A program made the position numbers and the translations under genes. DNA of 64,000 nt from JACSRF01 sp964504445. Lineage in GTDB: Bacteria; Chloroflexota; Anaerolineae; Promineifilales; Promineifilaceae. Positions 25,901 to 34,492 of this stretch are shown here, in pieces. A model generated the notes under the pieces. The model was given only the letters and a program-made list of their open reading frames with translations, ran no database searches and was not told the DNA's origin. Location of the stretch: contig CAZDEO010000013.1 of assembly GCA_964504445.1 (NCBI GenBank), positions 18,061 to 82,060 of the forward strand, read 5' to 3'. Every line of letters begins with the position of its first letter. Position 1 is the stretch's first letter.

Positions 25901-26860
25901 TTACGGCAGTACAGTAACGGCCGTTGCCCCTACAAATAGGGGTTTCTCTTCGTCAAGAACGGCCGTTTTCACATACCCTAACGCTACTGCGCCCTGCAGC
26001 CCCATGGCGGCCGACGTAATGGCGCCGGCATTCTTGCCATTAGCCATGATTTCGGCGCCGGGGTCTAAGGGGTTGGAAGCGGTTAGGCGCACCAGCTTCT
26101 TAGCCAATCGCCCGCGGCTTTCCATGCGGGCAATGATTTCCTGACCCGTATAGCAGCCTTTGGTAAAGGATACGTCAGCCCCAAGATTTGCTTCCAGAGG
26201 GATATAGTCCAGGGTTAGCTCGTGGCCGAAGCGGGGCAAGCCATTGGCGATACGAAGGTACTCGAAAGCGGCTTCGTCGGCAGGCGTGATGCCACTACTG
26301 GCCAGGTGTTGGTAGAAGGCGTTTCGGTGGGCGGCCTGGCCCATGACAAAGTAGCCAGCGCCGTTGATGGGATCGGTTTTGTGCAGATAGGCGGTGACGC
26401 CGTTCATCTCTGCTTGCCGCCAGTGATGGAGGGGCAGGTCCGTCTCCGGGAAGCCGGCCTGACCAAGGAGGGTTAAGGCCTGGGGGCCGTAAACGGCGAA
26501 AACGGCCGTTTCCTCCGTCACGTCTTGCAAATGGAAATCGTCGTTAAAGAACACGTTGCGCAGCAGATAACGAGCCAGCGGATCGCGGTGCCCTTCGCCC
26601 GCCAGCACGTACACGGCATCACTGCTGGCATACAAAATGAGGCGATCAATGATGCGGCCAATGTCGGTGGTCAGCACGGTGGCTGCTCCCTGCCTGCTTT
26701 GGAGGGTTTTGACCGAATTGGTCGAAATGCGGTCAATAATGTCCAGGCGGCTGGTCCCGCTGATTTTGAATAGGGCTAACGAGCTACGGTCTATGAAAAC
26801 GGCCGTTTCTTGCGCAGCCTGGTACACTTTCTCATCAATCTGACGCTTCATCATCTCCAT
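25901..26860 (-). CDS. ygfZ: YgfZ/GcvT-like folate-binding protein
   Basis: About 319 residues with the GcvT-like fold. The YgfZ hallmark KGCYTGQE, whose Cys is essential in E. coli, is followed by IIARMESRG. YgfZ proteins bind tetrahydrofolate and help repair or assemble certain iron-sulfur enzymes. The start is uncertain: ATG codons at 26860, 26854 and 26851 and a GTG at 26881 are all in frame. All of them overlap the end of the upstream ClbS-like gene, so translational coupling is likely. I prefer 26860. Four octamers lie within the gene. Confidence 0.88.
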   Translation of the reverse strand: MEMMKRQIDEKVYQAAQETAVFIDRSSLALFKISGTSRLDIIDRISTNSVKTLQSRQGAATVLTTDIGRIIDRLILYASSDAVYVLAGEGHRDPLARYLLRNVFFNDDFHLQDVTEETAVFAVYGPQALTLLGQAGFPETDLPLHHWRQAEMNGVTAYLHKTDPINGAGYFVMGQAAHRNAFYQHLASSGITPADEAAFEYLRIANGLPRFGHELTLDYIPLEANLGADVSFTKGCYTGQEIIARMESRGRLAKKLVRLTASNPLDPGAEIMANGKNAGAITSAAMGLQGAVALGYVKTAVLDEEKPLFVGATAVTVLP

Positions 26861-27398
26861 GATCCTGCCAATCCTCGCCACTGCTCAGCGTCCCTTCTGG
26901 GTCTAGCCGCCAACGCTGGGCAAAAAGCTGCAAATGGGGCAAAAAACGCTTTTCGCGGGCAATGACCACCTCTTGCACAAGCTGCCACAAGGATTTCCCA
27001 TTTAGCTGCTTGTACTGTTTAGGGTTGGTCACCTGGCGCAGCGGCAGCGTCTCCAGCCACTCTTCCAACTGCACCCGCACCTGCTGCCAATCAGCAAACA
27101 CCCGATCTAAATCCCGCCCCTGATTTTCTGCGTAGCACTGGGCGTCAAAGGCTTCTGGTTTTTGCATGGCTGCTTGCAGTTTGTCCGGCTTTTTGCCCTG
27201 GTCCAGGCGCATGATAGCAGTGACCAGCTCGGCTTCCCACACCGTCAGGTTGGCTAGTACGTCGGCTACTGTCCAGGTGTCCAACACGCCCGGCGCTAAC
27301 AGGGCGTCGTCCGGAAGCTCTTCAATGGCCACCAGCAGGCGCTCGCGGCTGCCATCTAGCTCATCTAATAGTTGCTCAATGTCCATATTTATGCCCAT
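26835..27398 (-). CDS. ClbS/DfsB-like (DinB-type four-helix) protein
   Basis: 187 residues, mostly helical. The N-terminal LLDELDGSRERLLVAIEELPDDALL and the TWTVADVLANLTVWEAELV stretch are typical of the DUF1706/ClbS-DfsB branch of the DinB superfamily. Such proteins include a colibactin-resistance hydrolase, but most are uncharacterised and the function here is unknown. The start could be 27398 or the ATG at 27386. The end overlaps the ygfZ start. Confidence 0.72.
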   Translation of the reverse strand: MGINMDIEQLLDELDGSRERLLVAIEELPDDALLAPGVLDTWTVADVLANLTVWEAELVTAIMRLDQGKKPDKLQAAMQKPEAFDAQCYAENQGRDLDRVFADWQQVRVQLEEWLETLPLRQVTNPKQYKQLNGKSLWQLVQEVVIAREKRFLPHLQLFAQRWRLDPEGTLSSGEDWQDHGDDEASD

Positions 27399-27697
27399 GA
27401 TACCGGGGAAACGGCCGTTGCGCGTTCCCTCTTCTCATCTCCTCATCCCTTCCTGGTAAACTGAATTACCAAGTTTAACATGTCTGCACCCCGCCACAAA
27501 ACCGCCTAGACGTGATCATACTCACGTTAAAGAGGTGATGCTCTTCCTACGAGTCATAGACAAAATTGGTCTATAGTTATGGAGAAAATTGAGAGAATCA
27601 AAAAACATTGTCCCCTGACAAAAATAAACAGTATAATCAATCTATCTTGCTATAAGAGTTATTTATCAACTGGTACCCATTAATAGCAAAAAAACTT
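27399..27697. promoter_or_regulatory. AT-rich intergenic region with promoter and two dyads
   Basis: This 299-bp spacer separates divergent genes. For the rightward gene TTGTCC (27608-27613) and TATAAT (27632-27637) lie 18 bp apart. Upstream are two small inverted repeats: ACGTGA/TCACGT with a 6-bp spacer (27510-27527) and ATAGAC/GTCTAT with a 7-bp spacer (27556-27574). Both could be regulator sites. An octamer sits at 27411 beside the ClbS-like gene. No coding potential is seen. Confidence 0.5.
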
Positions 27698-28033
27698 ATG
27701 GATAACAGCTTTGCAGCCCCACTTTCTAATGATGACCAGGAACAAGCAAGCGACCCAACAAACAGTGGCAACCGGGAAGTTCGTTGGGAGGTTGTTGCCC
27801 GTACACCCGGCATTACGCCAGCTCACATTATCGCCGGAAGGCTGCAAACAGAAGGCATTCCGGCGCGGGCCTGGCAAGAAGCAGCTGGGCAGGCTTATGG
27901 CATCACCGTGGGGCTGCTGGGTACAGGCTATGTTGCTGTTCCCGAAGAGTTTGTCGAAGACGCCCTGGAAATTTTAGAGGCAGAAGATGACAGCTCGCTG
28001 GATGATGTAGAATTTGATGAGAGTGATTTCTAG
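27698..28033 (+). CDS. DUF2007-like small protein
   Basis: 111 residues. The central part WEVVARTPGITPAHIIAGRLQTEGI resembles the DUF2007 putative signal-transducing fold, a short alpha-beta domain. The last 25 residues are almost all Glu, Asp and Ser. No recognisable ribosome-binding site precedes the ATG; the upstream bases are nearly all A, so initiation may rely on an unstructured leader. The next gene, ccmE, begins 100 bp later and could share the transcript. The role is unknown. Confidence 0.65.
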   Translation: MDNSFAAPLSNDDQEQASDPTNSGNREVRWEVVARTPGITPAHIIAGRLQTEGIPARAWQEAAGQAYGITVGLLGTGYVAVPEEFVEDALEILEAEDDSSLDDVEFDESDF

Positions 28034-28133
28034 CAGAAAATGAAAAGAGGAAACGATTCAGGATATGGGGAGGCAGGCCCCACTACGAGTCACCTGGATA
28101 GAGAATAGAGAAAAGGTATAAGGAGATGTTAAA

Positions 28134-28652
28134 ATGGCTGATGTTTCTTGGACCAACAATGATGACCACGCCTTACTAAAAAGTAAAAGCAATAATCGTG
28201 TCAAGTTTATCGTGGGTGGGGTGCTTATGCTGGCTGCTATTGCCTTTCTGGTTGTTAATGCCATGAGCGGCAACACCCAATTGTACAAAACTGTGGCAGA
28301 ATTTTATAACGAGCAGCCACAATTAGTGGGACGTGATCTGCGCGTCGCGGGCTGGGTCATGGGTGATTCCATTAAGTTCACCCAAATTGACGCCACGACC
28401 TCGCGGCTGGAATTTGAAATTGTGGATGATTACTTCAACCCTGACCAACGTCTAAAAGTTGTAGCCATGAACGAAGCCATGCCTGATTTGCTGCAAGACC
28501 AAGCCCAAGCATTGGTGGAAGGGCGTGCGGGCGGTGATGGCGTTTTTATGGTTAACCCCGGCGGGTTGATGCTGAAATGCCCCACGCGCTATGAGGAAAT
28601 GGATCCGGCTGGTCACCCAGACGGCGTTCCTGTAGGTGGCAGCACCCAATAG
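28134..28652 (+). CDS. ccmE: Cytochrome c maturation haem chaperone CcmE (CxxxY type)
   Basis: 172 residues. A cytoplasmic N-terminus, one membrane helix (about 23-43) and a periplasmic OB-fold (YKTVAEFY, LRVAGWVMGDSI, NPGGLMLKCPTRYEE). E. coli CcmE binds haem covalently through a His in HxxxY; here the site is Cys149-Pro-Thr-Arg-Tyr153, the CxxxY variant known from archaea and some bacteria. CcmE carries haem to the CcmF/CcmH ligase. AAGGAG lies 8 bases before the ATG. ccmF follows after a hairpin. Confidence 0.92.
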   Translation: MADVSWTNNDDHALLKSKSNNRVKFIVGGVLMLAAIAFLVVNAMSGNTQLYKTVAEFYNEQPQLVGRDLRVAGWVMGDSIKFTQIDATTSRLEFEIVDDYFNPDQRLKVVAMNEAMPDLLQDQAQALVEGRAGGDGVFMVNPGGLMLKCPTRYEEMDPAGHPDGVPVGGSTQ

Positions 28653-28693
28653 CATAACCGCTTGCGCGTATAGGGAGAGGATTTGGTAAACTG

Positions 28694-28736
28694 AAAATTG
28701 GCGATTGGGGGGGAGCAATCGCCAATTTTGTCTTTT
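28694..28736 (+). terminator. Hairpin between ccmE and ccmF
   Basis: A perfect 14-bp stem (AAAATTGGCGATTG, 28694-28707, with its complement 28716-28729) encloses an 8-base loop and is followed by a short T-rich run. It could terminate or attenuate transcription within the ccm operon. Its arms also show a 7-bp step, like the other spacer dyads. Confidence 0.65.
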
Positions 28737-28755
28737 GAGGGATATAGGGAATCTG

Positions 28756-30762
28756 ATGATAGCTGATCTGGGATACTTTGCTGTGTTGTTTGCGCTTCTT
28801 GCAGCTGTTTATGCGGCGGTGGCGGCCTGGTACGGCCGTAAAACCGATAACTTCCGCTGGGTAGAGAGCGCGCGGAATGCCGTACTTATCACGCTGCCGC
28901 TTACCGCCTTGGCGTCAGTGCTGCTCATCACGCTCTTGCTCAACGATGATTTCTCCATTGACTACGTGTGGCGCGTGAGCAGCATTGAACAGCCCACGTA
29001 CTTGAAGGTGACGGCTTTGTGGGGCGGGCAGGCCGGTTCCCTGCTTTTTTGGAATCTGCTACTAGCCACCTTTACGGCCGTTGCCATGGCCCGCAAATGG
29101 GATGAGCAAAAAGAACTGATGCCCTATGCCCTCATGGTCGCCAGTTTCACCCAAATCTTCTTCCTGGCCTTATCCGTCTTCATTGAAAACCCTTTTTCCC
29201 GCATAGAAGGAGGCCTCATCCCCGCCAACGGCAACGGCCTGAACCCGCTGCTGCGCCACCCCGGCATGATCATCCATCCCCCCATGCTCTACCTGGGCTT
29301 CACCGGCTTCACCATTCCCTACACCTTTGCCATGGCGGCCCTCATTTCTGGCAAGCTAGACGACTCCTGGATTCGCACCACGCGCCGCTGGACGCTAGTA
29401 GCCTGGCTTTTCCTCAGCCTGGGGCTAATCTTGGGCGGGCGCTGGGCCTATGACGTGTTGGGTTGGGGTGGTTACTGGGGTTGGGACCCCGTAGAAAACG
29501 CATCCCTCATCCCCTGGCTGTCGGGCACCGCTTTTCTGCACTCTGTTATGATTCAGGAAAAGCGGCAGATGTTTAAGTGGTGGAACATGCTGCTCATTGT
29601 GGGCACTTACCTGCTCGTCATTTATGGCACCTTCATTGTGCGCAGCGGTGTTATCTCATCGGTCCATTCCTTTGCGCAGTCGGCAGTTGGCCCGCTGTTT
29701 TTTGGGTTCATTGTCATCATGGCTATCTTTTCGGTCTACTGGATTACCCGTCGCCGCGAAGAGTTGAAGTCACCCCACACTTTGGAATCCTTCCTTTCCC
29801 GGGAAGCAGCGTTCCTGTACAACAATTTCTTGTTTCTGGCTATTCTGGCGATTGTCTTCCTGTTTACCAATTACCCCATTATTTCTGAATTGTTCACCGG
29901 GGAACGGGGTTTTGTGGGGCCGCCGGTTTATGAGCAGGCATTGGCGCCTTTGTTTCTGCTGCTGGTTGGGCTGATGGGGGTTGCCCCCTTAACCATGTGG
30001 TACCGCACCAGTATGCAGCGTTTGGGTCGGGCCATGTTGTGGCCGGCTGTGGTGGCTACCGTGTCTGTGGTGGCCCTGTTCTTCATGAATATTCGCATTT
30101 GGCCAGCTTTGCTCGGGGCGTGGACGGTTACTTTTTCGTTGGTACTGACTCTGGTGGAGTTTGGTAAAGGCACTCGTGCGCGCATGAAGCGGGGGGAAAA
30201 TCCCTTTGTTGCTTTCTCTAACCTGATGGCGCGCAGCCGCCGACGCTATGGCGGCTATTGGATTCATCTGGGTGTGCTGGTGATGGCCTATGGCATCATT
30301 GGCGTGGAGCTGTTTCAGCAAGAGACCCAACGGCAGCTGCAGGTAGGAGATACGGTAAGCCTGGGGCATTATGAGATTCAGTTTATGGGGGTAGAACAGC
30401 GACCTGGCCCCGATGATTTGATTATTACGGAAGCGGTGGTGGATGTGTATGACAACGGCCGTTTCGTGACCACCCTCTATCCTCGCCGCGAACTGTACAC
30501 CCGTACCGGCCAACCCATGACCATTCCCCATGCCCGGTCTACCTTTTTTGAGGATTTCTATCTGCTGCTAGCCGAACAGCCGGCAACCCCCACTGCGGCC
30601 ACGCTGCGCATTTTCCTCAATCCATTGATCAACTGGGTGTGGGCAGGCGGGTTTATTTTTGTGCTGGGCACGCTAATTGCGGCCTGGCCAGATCCCGTGG
30701 AAGATAAAATTACGGCCGTGGGCGCGCGCCGCCGCCCCATCGCCATTGCCACAGGAGATTGA
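28756..30762 (+). CDS. ccmF: Cytochrome c haem lyase subunit CcmF
   Basis: About 668 residues with many membrane helices. The tryptophan-rich haem-binding motif WGGYWGWDPVENAS is intact. LRHPGMIIHPPMLYLGF contains the conserved external and internal His residues. CcmF, with CcmH, attaches haem to CxxCH motifs of apocytochromes on the outer face of the membrane. The ATG at 28756 is chosen because AGGG lies 6 bases upstream; a longer in-frame start would lie inside the hairpin. ccmH and ccmG follow in the same direction. CcmA, B, C and D are not in the window. Confidence 0.96.
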   Translation: MIADLGYFAVLFALLAAVYAAVAAWYGRKTDNFRWVESARNAVLITLPLTALASVLLITLLLNDDFSIDYVWRVSSIEQPTYLKVTALWGGQAGSLLFWNLLLATFTAVAMARKWDEQKELMPYALMVASFTQIFFLALSVFIENPFSRIEGGLIPANGNGLNPLLRHPGMIIHPPMLYLGFTGFTIPYTFAMAALISGKLDDSWIRTTRRWTLVAWLFLSLGLILGGRWAYDVLGWGGYWGWDPVENASLIPWLSGTAFLHSVMIQEKRQMFKWWNMLLIVGTYLLVIYGTFIVRSGVISSVHSFAQSAVGPLFFGFIVIMAIFSVYWITRRREELKSPHTLESFLSREAAFLYNNFLFLAILAIVFLFTNYPIISELFTGERGFVGPPVYEQALAPLFLLLVGLMGVAPLTMWYRTSMQRLGRAMLWPAVVATVSVVALFFMNIRIWPALLGAWTVTFSLVLTLVEFGKGTRARMKRGENPFVAFSNLMARSRRRYGGYWIHLGVLVMAYGIIGVELFQQETQRQLQVGDTVSLGHYEIQFMGVEQRPGPDDLIITEAVVDVYDNGRFVTTLYPRRELYTRTGQPMTIPHARSTFFEDFYLLLAEQPATPTAATLRIFLNPLINWVWAGGFIFVLGTLIAAWPDPVEDKITAVGARRRPIAIATGD

Positions 30763-30813
30763 TCAAAGATAGCTGTCTTTAGTCTCCCGGTATTTTGAGG
30801 AGTTGGAAAAAGG

Positions 30814-31323
30814 ATGAAAACTTGTACTTTACGGTTAACGCGTTACGCTTTTTTGCTGGCTTTGCTGCTAATGGGGGCTGTACCTGCCCTGGCGCAGGAG
30901 GGCGTGCGCATGGTAACCGATGACGAGGTCAATGAAATTGCCAAAGAGGTTTACTGCCCGGTTTGCGAAAGCACGCCCCTGGACGTGTGCGAAACCCAGG
31001 CCTGCGCCGACTGGCGGGAGCTGATTCGCACCAAGCTGGCCAATGGCGAAACCAAGGAAGAGGTTTTTGCCTACTTTGCCGAGCAGTATGGCGACCGGGT
31101 ATTAGCCAGTCCCCCGCCACGCGGCCTGAATTTGTTGCTGTGGATCTGGCCCTTTGTGGCCCTGATTGGCGGGGGCGCCATTTTTGTGCGTTACCTGCGC
31201 AACATGCGGTATTCGGCTGCCGAAATGGGCCAGGATGGGGAAACGGCCGTTCCGGTCAAGCCGGCCCCGCCCGTTTCTAACCAGTACGTCTCCCGGATTG
31301 AACAAGAACTAAAAGGAGAATAG
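30814..31323 (+). CDS. ccmH: Cytochrome c maturation protein CcmH (CycL type)
   Basis: 169 residues. A signal peptide (about 1-27, ending at ALAQ) precedes a three-helix domain with the redox motif CPVC at 48-51 (variant of LRCxxCQ) and a second Cys pair at 59 and 64. A membrane helix (about 105-125) and cytoplasmic tail follow. CcmH keeps the Cys residues of apocytochrome c reduced and presents it to CcmF. The second Cys pair is unusual and may form an extra disulfide. It lies between ccmF and ccmG. Confidence 0.92.
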   Translation: MKTCTLRLTRYAFLLALLLMGAVPALAQEGVRMVTDDEVNEIAKEVYCPVCESTPLDVCETQACADWRELIRTKLANGETKEEVFAYFAEQYGDRVLASPPPRGLNLLLWIWPFVALIGGGAIFVRYLRNMRYSAAEMGQDGETAVPVKPAPPVSNQYVSRIEQELKGE

Positions 31324-31381
31324 AAGCAGCCGCCTGCAGTTGGGAGCCATTGCCTGCCGGTGCTGTTGTGGAAAAAGAATT

Positions 31382-31957
31382 ATGAGTGAGCAAATACAAG
31401 AAACAAGCCCCAAGAAAAAGCTGACCCCGGCCACTATTTCCCTTTGGGTGGTGGTGCTGGCTATTTTGGGCCTGTCTGCCTTTGGCCTGGTACGCACCAA
31501 CACGGCCCGCCCCGAACCCGGCCAAAAAGCGCCCGATTTTAGCATGAAATTTTTTGACGATTATGCGTGGGATGGCGCGGCAACAGCTCAGCTCAGCGAT
31601 ATGCGTGGTAAAATTGTGGTGCTTAATTTTTGGGCCTCGTGGTGCGCTCCCTGCCGTGTGGAAGCAGACTTGCTAGAGCAAACCTGGCGCAAATATGCCG
31701 ATCAGGACGTCATTTTCTTAGGCATAGCCTACTCTGACGTGGAACCCAACGCCCTGGCCTACCTGGAAGAGTTCAACATCACGTACCCCAATGCCCCCGA
31801 TTTGCGCACCGCTATCTCTGAAGATTATGACATTACGGGTGTTCCTGAAACATTTTTCATTGACCGGGATGGCACCATATACGAATTCCATTTTGGCCCG
31901 ATTGACGCGACGAAGCTTACGGCCGTAATCGAGCAAATGCTAGCACAAGGAGGGTAA
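31382..31957 (+). CDS. ccmG: Thiol-disulfide oxidoreductase of the CcmG/TlpA type
   Basis: 191 residues. An N-terminal membrane anchor (about 17-38) is followed by a thioredoxin-fold domain with WCAPC at 87-91, the cis-Pro in TGVPETF and the FIDRDG strand typical of CcmG/ResA. The domain faces the periplasm or cell exterior and reduces apocytochrome or CcmH disulfides. I chose the ATG at 31382 because the frame upstream reads into Cys-rich sequence without family match. It sits in the ccm run with ccmH upstream and the CcmI-like gene downstream. Confidence 0.92.
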   Translation: MSEQIQETSPKKKLTPATISLWVVVLAILGLSAFGLVRTNTARPEPGQKAPDFSMKFFDDYAWDGAATAQLSDMRGKIVVLNFWASWCAPCRVEADLLEQTWRKYADQDVIFLGIAYSDVEPNALAYLEEFNITYPNAPDLRTAISEDYDITGVPETFFIDRDGTIYEFHFGPIDATKLTAVIEQMLAQGG

Positions 31958-31999
31958 TGGCGTTTTGGCCGCGTTGCTAACGCCATACCAGAGAATATC

Positions 32000-32569
32000 A
32001 TGACAGCAGGCTCCGTATTCCTAGGCATTGCCTTGCTTGTGGCTGTAGCCACCTATCTGGCCTACCCGTTTTGGGGTGCGCAAGAGCAAGGACGCCGCAT
32101 CAAACGCAGCAAAGTTGACCTATTGGCCGAACAAAAAGAGGCGATTTTGGCCCAAATTCGCGTGTTGGATTTTGACTTTGAAACCGGCAAACTGCCGGAA
32201 GAGGCGCACGCCGCCCAGCGCGCCCAGTTGTTAGCAGAGGCTACGGCCGTTTTGCAAGAGCTGGATGCCTTAACCGGGGTGACCAATGACGACGTCTTGG
32301 AAGCTGCCATCAGCCGCGCCCGGAAACCGCAGGCCACTACCCAGGAAGGCGTGGATAGCGCTATTGAGGCGGCCATTGCCCGCGCCCGCAAACGAGACGC
32401 GACAGCCGCCGCGCCGTCCCCTCAATCCACGACTATTGCCCCAGCGGCAGTCTTCACTAATGGGCAACAGACTCGCCGCTTCTGCCCCCAGTGTGGCAAC
32501 ACAATCCAGGCCGATGACAAGTTTTGTGCGGCCTGCGGCCATAAATTAGTTACCCAGACAACCGAATGA
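32000..32569 (+). CDS. CcmI-like membrane protein with C-terminal zinc ribbon
   Basis: 189 residues. One membrane helix (about 4-25), a helical charged region (LLAEQKEAILAQIRVLDFDFETGKLPEE, then AQRAQLLAEA) resembling the N-terminal part of CcmI, a linker with two similar helices, and a C-terminal zinc ribbon CPQCG...CAACG. Its position between ccmG and a cytochrome c gene suggests a role in apocytochrome handling, as for CcmI. The zinc ribbon is not part of classical CcmI, and no TPR domain is visible. The stop codon overlaps the next start (ATGA), so the two are translationally coupled. Confidence 0.75.
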   Translation: MTAGSVFLGIALLVAVATYLAYPFWGAQEQGRRIKRSKVDLLAEQKEAILAQIRVLDFDFETGKLPEEAHAAQRAQLLAEATAVLQELDALTGVTNDDVLEAAISRARKPQATTQEGVDSAIEAAIARARKRDATAAAPSPQSTTIAPAAVFTNGQQTRRFCPQCGNTIQADDKFCAACGHKLVTQTTE

Positions 32570-34449
32570 TGATAAGACAAGCTTTTATTCGTCGCATGAG
32601 AGACGGCCGTTTTTGGGCTGTCTCTTTTCTTGCTCTAGTTTTGTTGGTGGGCGTGGGCCTGGCCCCCACGGCAGCCCAAGAAAGCGCCCCACAGCCCGCC
32701 ACGTCCCCTGACGCCGCCAACGGCTTGGCCATTTACGCCAACCGCTGTGCCAACTGCCACGGCCCCCTGGGGGCTGGGGATGGCGAGCTGGCGGCTAACT
32801 TGCCCATGCCTCCCCGTGCCTTTACCGACCCCACCTTTCGGCAAACGGCCGTGCCCGCCAGCTTCTACGACCTCATCTTCAACGGCAACCTGAACGCCGG
32901 CATGCCCGGTTTTGGGGAGGGCGTGAACACCCGAGATCCGTTGGATGACGGTGAAATTTGGGATGTTATTGCCTCCGTGCTGGTGTTGGCCACTCCCCAA
33001 GAGGCCCTGGCCGAAGGGGAAACCCTGTACGCCGAAAACTGCCTGGCTTGCCACGGTGAAACCGGCCTGGGTGACGGCCCAAAAGCGGCCGACCTCGACC
33101 CGCTGCCTTCTTTAGCTGATGCCGGATACTGGTTTGCGCGCAGTGGTGACGTGGTGCTGGCCAGCCTGGCTCCTGGCCGTGTAGAGGGCCATGATTATGA
33201 CCTGAACGACGAGCAGTTAACGGCCGTTATTGACTACGCGCGCACCTTCAGCTTTAACGCTGCTCCGGCCCCTGCCGTTGCTGCCAGCATTGAGGGCGCT
33301 TCCATTAGCGGTGTGGTGACCAATGCCACCAATGGCGCCATTGTGGGAGACATTGAGGCCCGCCTGCGCGCCTTTTCACCCGCCATTGAGGAGATGCTGA
33401 CCCTGACGGAGACGGTTACGGTCGACGGCCGTTTTGCCTTCACCCTGGGCAATGTGCCGGGAGATTGGGTTTATATCGTCAACGTTTCTTATGAAGGTCT
33501 GAATTTCAGTAGTGATGTGGGGCAGCTTTCCAGCGAAACGCCTGATATTGAACTGCCGGTGACGGTGTATGATCAGACAACCGACCCGTCTGTCATTCGC
33601 GTGGCGCAGGTTCACGTTGTTTTTGACTTTCTGAGCACCGAGATTTTGCAGGTGACGGAACTGTACGTTTTCGAGAATTTGGGCACGGCCGTTTTCGTGG
33701 GGGACACTGGCGATCCTGACCAGGGCGTGACCCGCGTTGCCGTGCCGGCCAATGCCCAAAACCTGAGCTTTGAGCGAGCTTTCAGCGCCATGGACAGCTT
33801 TATTCCCGCGACCGAAGTCATTCCCTTGACCAACGGCTATGCGGATACCATTCCCCTGCGTCCGGGGCGCAGCAACTCCAGCCTGGTGGTCAACTACACG
33901 TTGCCCTATGATGAAGGCGTAACCTTGAGCCACGAACTACCTTACGCCGCCACCAACGTCACCGTTATTTTGCCTGACGTGGGGGTGAGCCTGACCAACG
34001 CTGAGGCCTGGACCCAGCAAAACCAGCAGACTATGGGGGGCATGTTCCTCAGCTATGCGCAGCAAAATTTGCCGCCAGGGTCTACTCTCAACCTGGTGCT
34101 GGCTGGGGAACCGGAGGTGGTGAGCACGGCCATGGGCAACAGCGCGATAGCCACCACGCGCAACCAATCGACAGAGTTGATTATTGGGGGTGTCGGGCTG
34201 CTTTTGGTGGGCATCGTGGCGGTTGTGGTCGTTCGCAGCCGCATGGCCCATCGGGATGAGGACGAGGAAGACGAGGTAGTATATGAGGATGAGGCCGGCA
34301 TGACGGTGGAAAACGGCCGTGCTGCTGACGAACTCATCCAAATCATTGCCGCCCTTGATGACGCCTACGAGCGCGGCGAGCTAGACGAAGAAGCCTATCA
34401 TAAGGAACGCGAGCAGCTCAAAACAGAACTCAAGGCCGTCTGGCAATAG
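32566..34449 (+). CDS. Membrane-anchored di-haem cytochrome c with beta-domains
   Basis: 627 residues. A signal anchor (about 16-38), two cytochrome c domains with CANCH (61-65) and CLACH (159-163) plus Met ligand candidates (MPGFGEG), a carboxypeptidase-regulatory-like beta domain (about 245-330), a long beta region, a membrane helix near 540-560, an acidic stretch, and a C-terminal SHOCT-like helix pair (ALDDAYERGELDEEAYHKEREQLKTEL, residue runs split here). The final helices would be cytoplasmic. It may be an electron-transfer protein maturated by the upstream ccm genes. Partner unknown. It overlaps the previous gene by 4 bp. Confidence 0.85.
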   Translation: MMIRQAFIRRMRDGRFWAVSFLALVLLVGVGLAPTAAQESAPQPATSPDAANGLAIYANRCANCHGPLGAGDGELAANLPMPPRAFTDPTFRQTAVPASFYDLIFNGNLNAGMPGFGEGVNTRDPLDDGEIWDVIASVLVLATPQEALAEGETLYAENCLACHGETGLGDGPKAADLDPLPSLADAGYWFARSGDVVLASLAPGRVEGHDYDLNDEQLTAVIDYARTFSFNAAPAPAVAASIEGASISGVVTNATNGAIVGDIEARLRAFSPAIEEMLTLTETVTVDGRFAFTLGNVPGDWVYIVNVSYEGLNFSSDVGQLSSETPDIELPVTVYDQTTDPSVIRVAQVHVVFDFLSTEILQVTELYVFENLGTAVFVGDTGDPDQGVTRVAVPANAQNLSFERAFSAMDSFIPATEVIPLTNGYADTIPLRPGRSNSSLVVNYTLPYDEGVTLSHELPYAATNVTVILPDVGVSLTNAEAWTQQNQQTMGGMFLSYAQQNLPPGSTLNLVLAGEPEVVSTAMGNSAIATTRNQSTELIIGGVGLLLVGIVAVVVVRSRMAHRDEDEEDEVVYEDEAGMTVENGRAADELIQIIAALDDAYERGELDEEAYHKEREQLKTELKAVWQ

Positions 34450-34450
34450 C

Positions 34451-34485
34451 AGTATCCGGTGTCCAGTACCGGACACCGGATACCC
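34451..34485 (+). terminator. Heptad-phased hairpin after the cytochrome gene
   Basis: GTATCCGGTGTCC (34452-34464) pairs perfectly over 13 bp with its complement (34471-34483) across a 6-base loop. The array can be cut into five 7-bp units starting at 34451. It ends 7 bp before the next ATG and has no T-run, so it may be a member of the heptamer family rather than a typical terminator. Confidence 0.6.
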
Positions 34486-34492
34486 CCAAACC

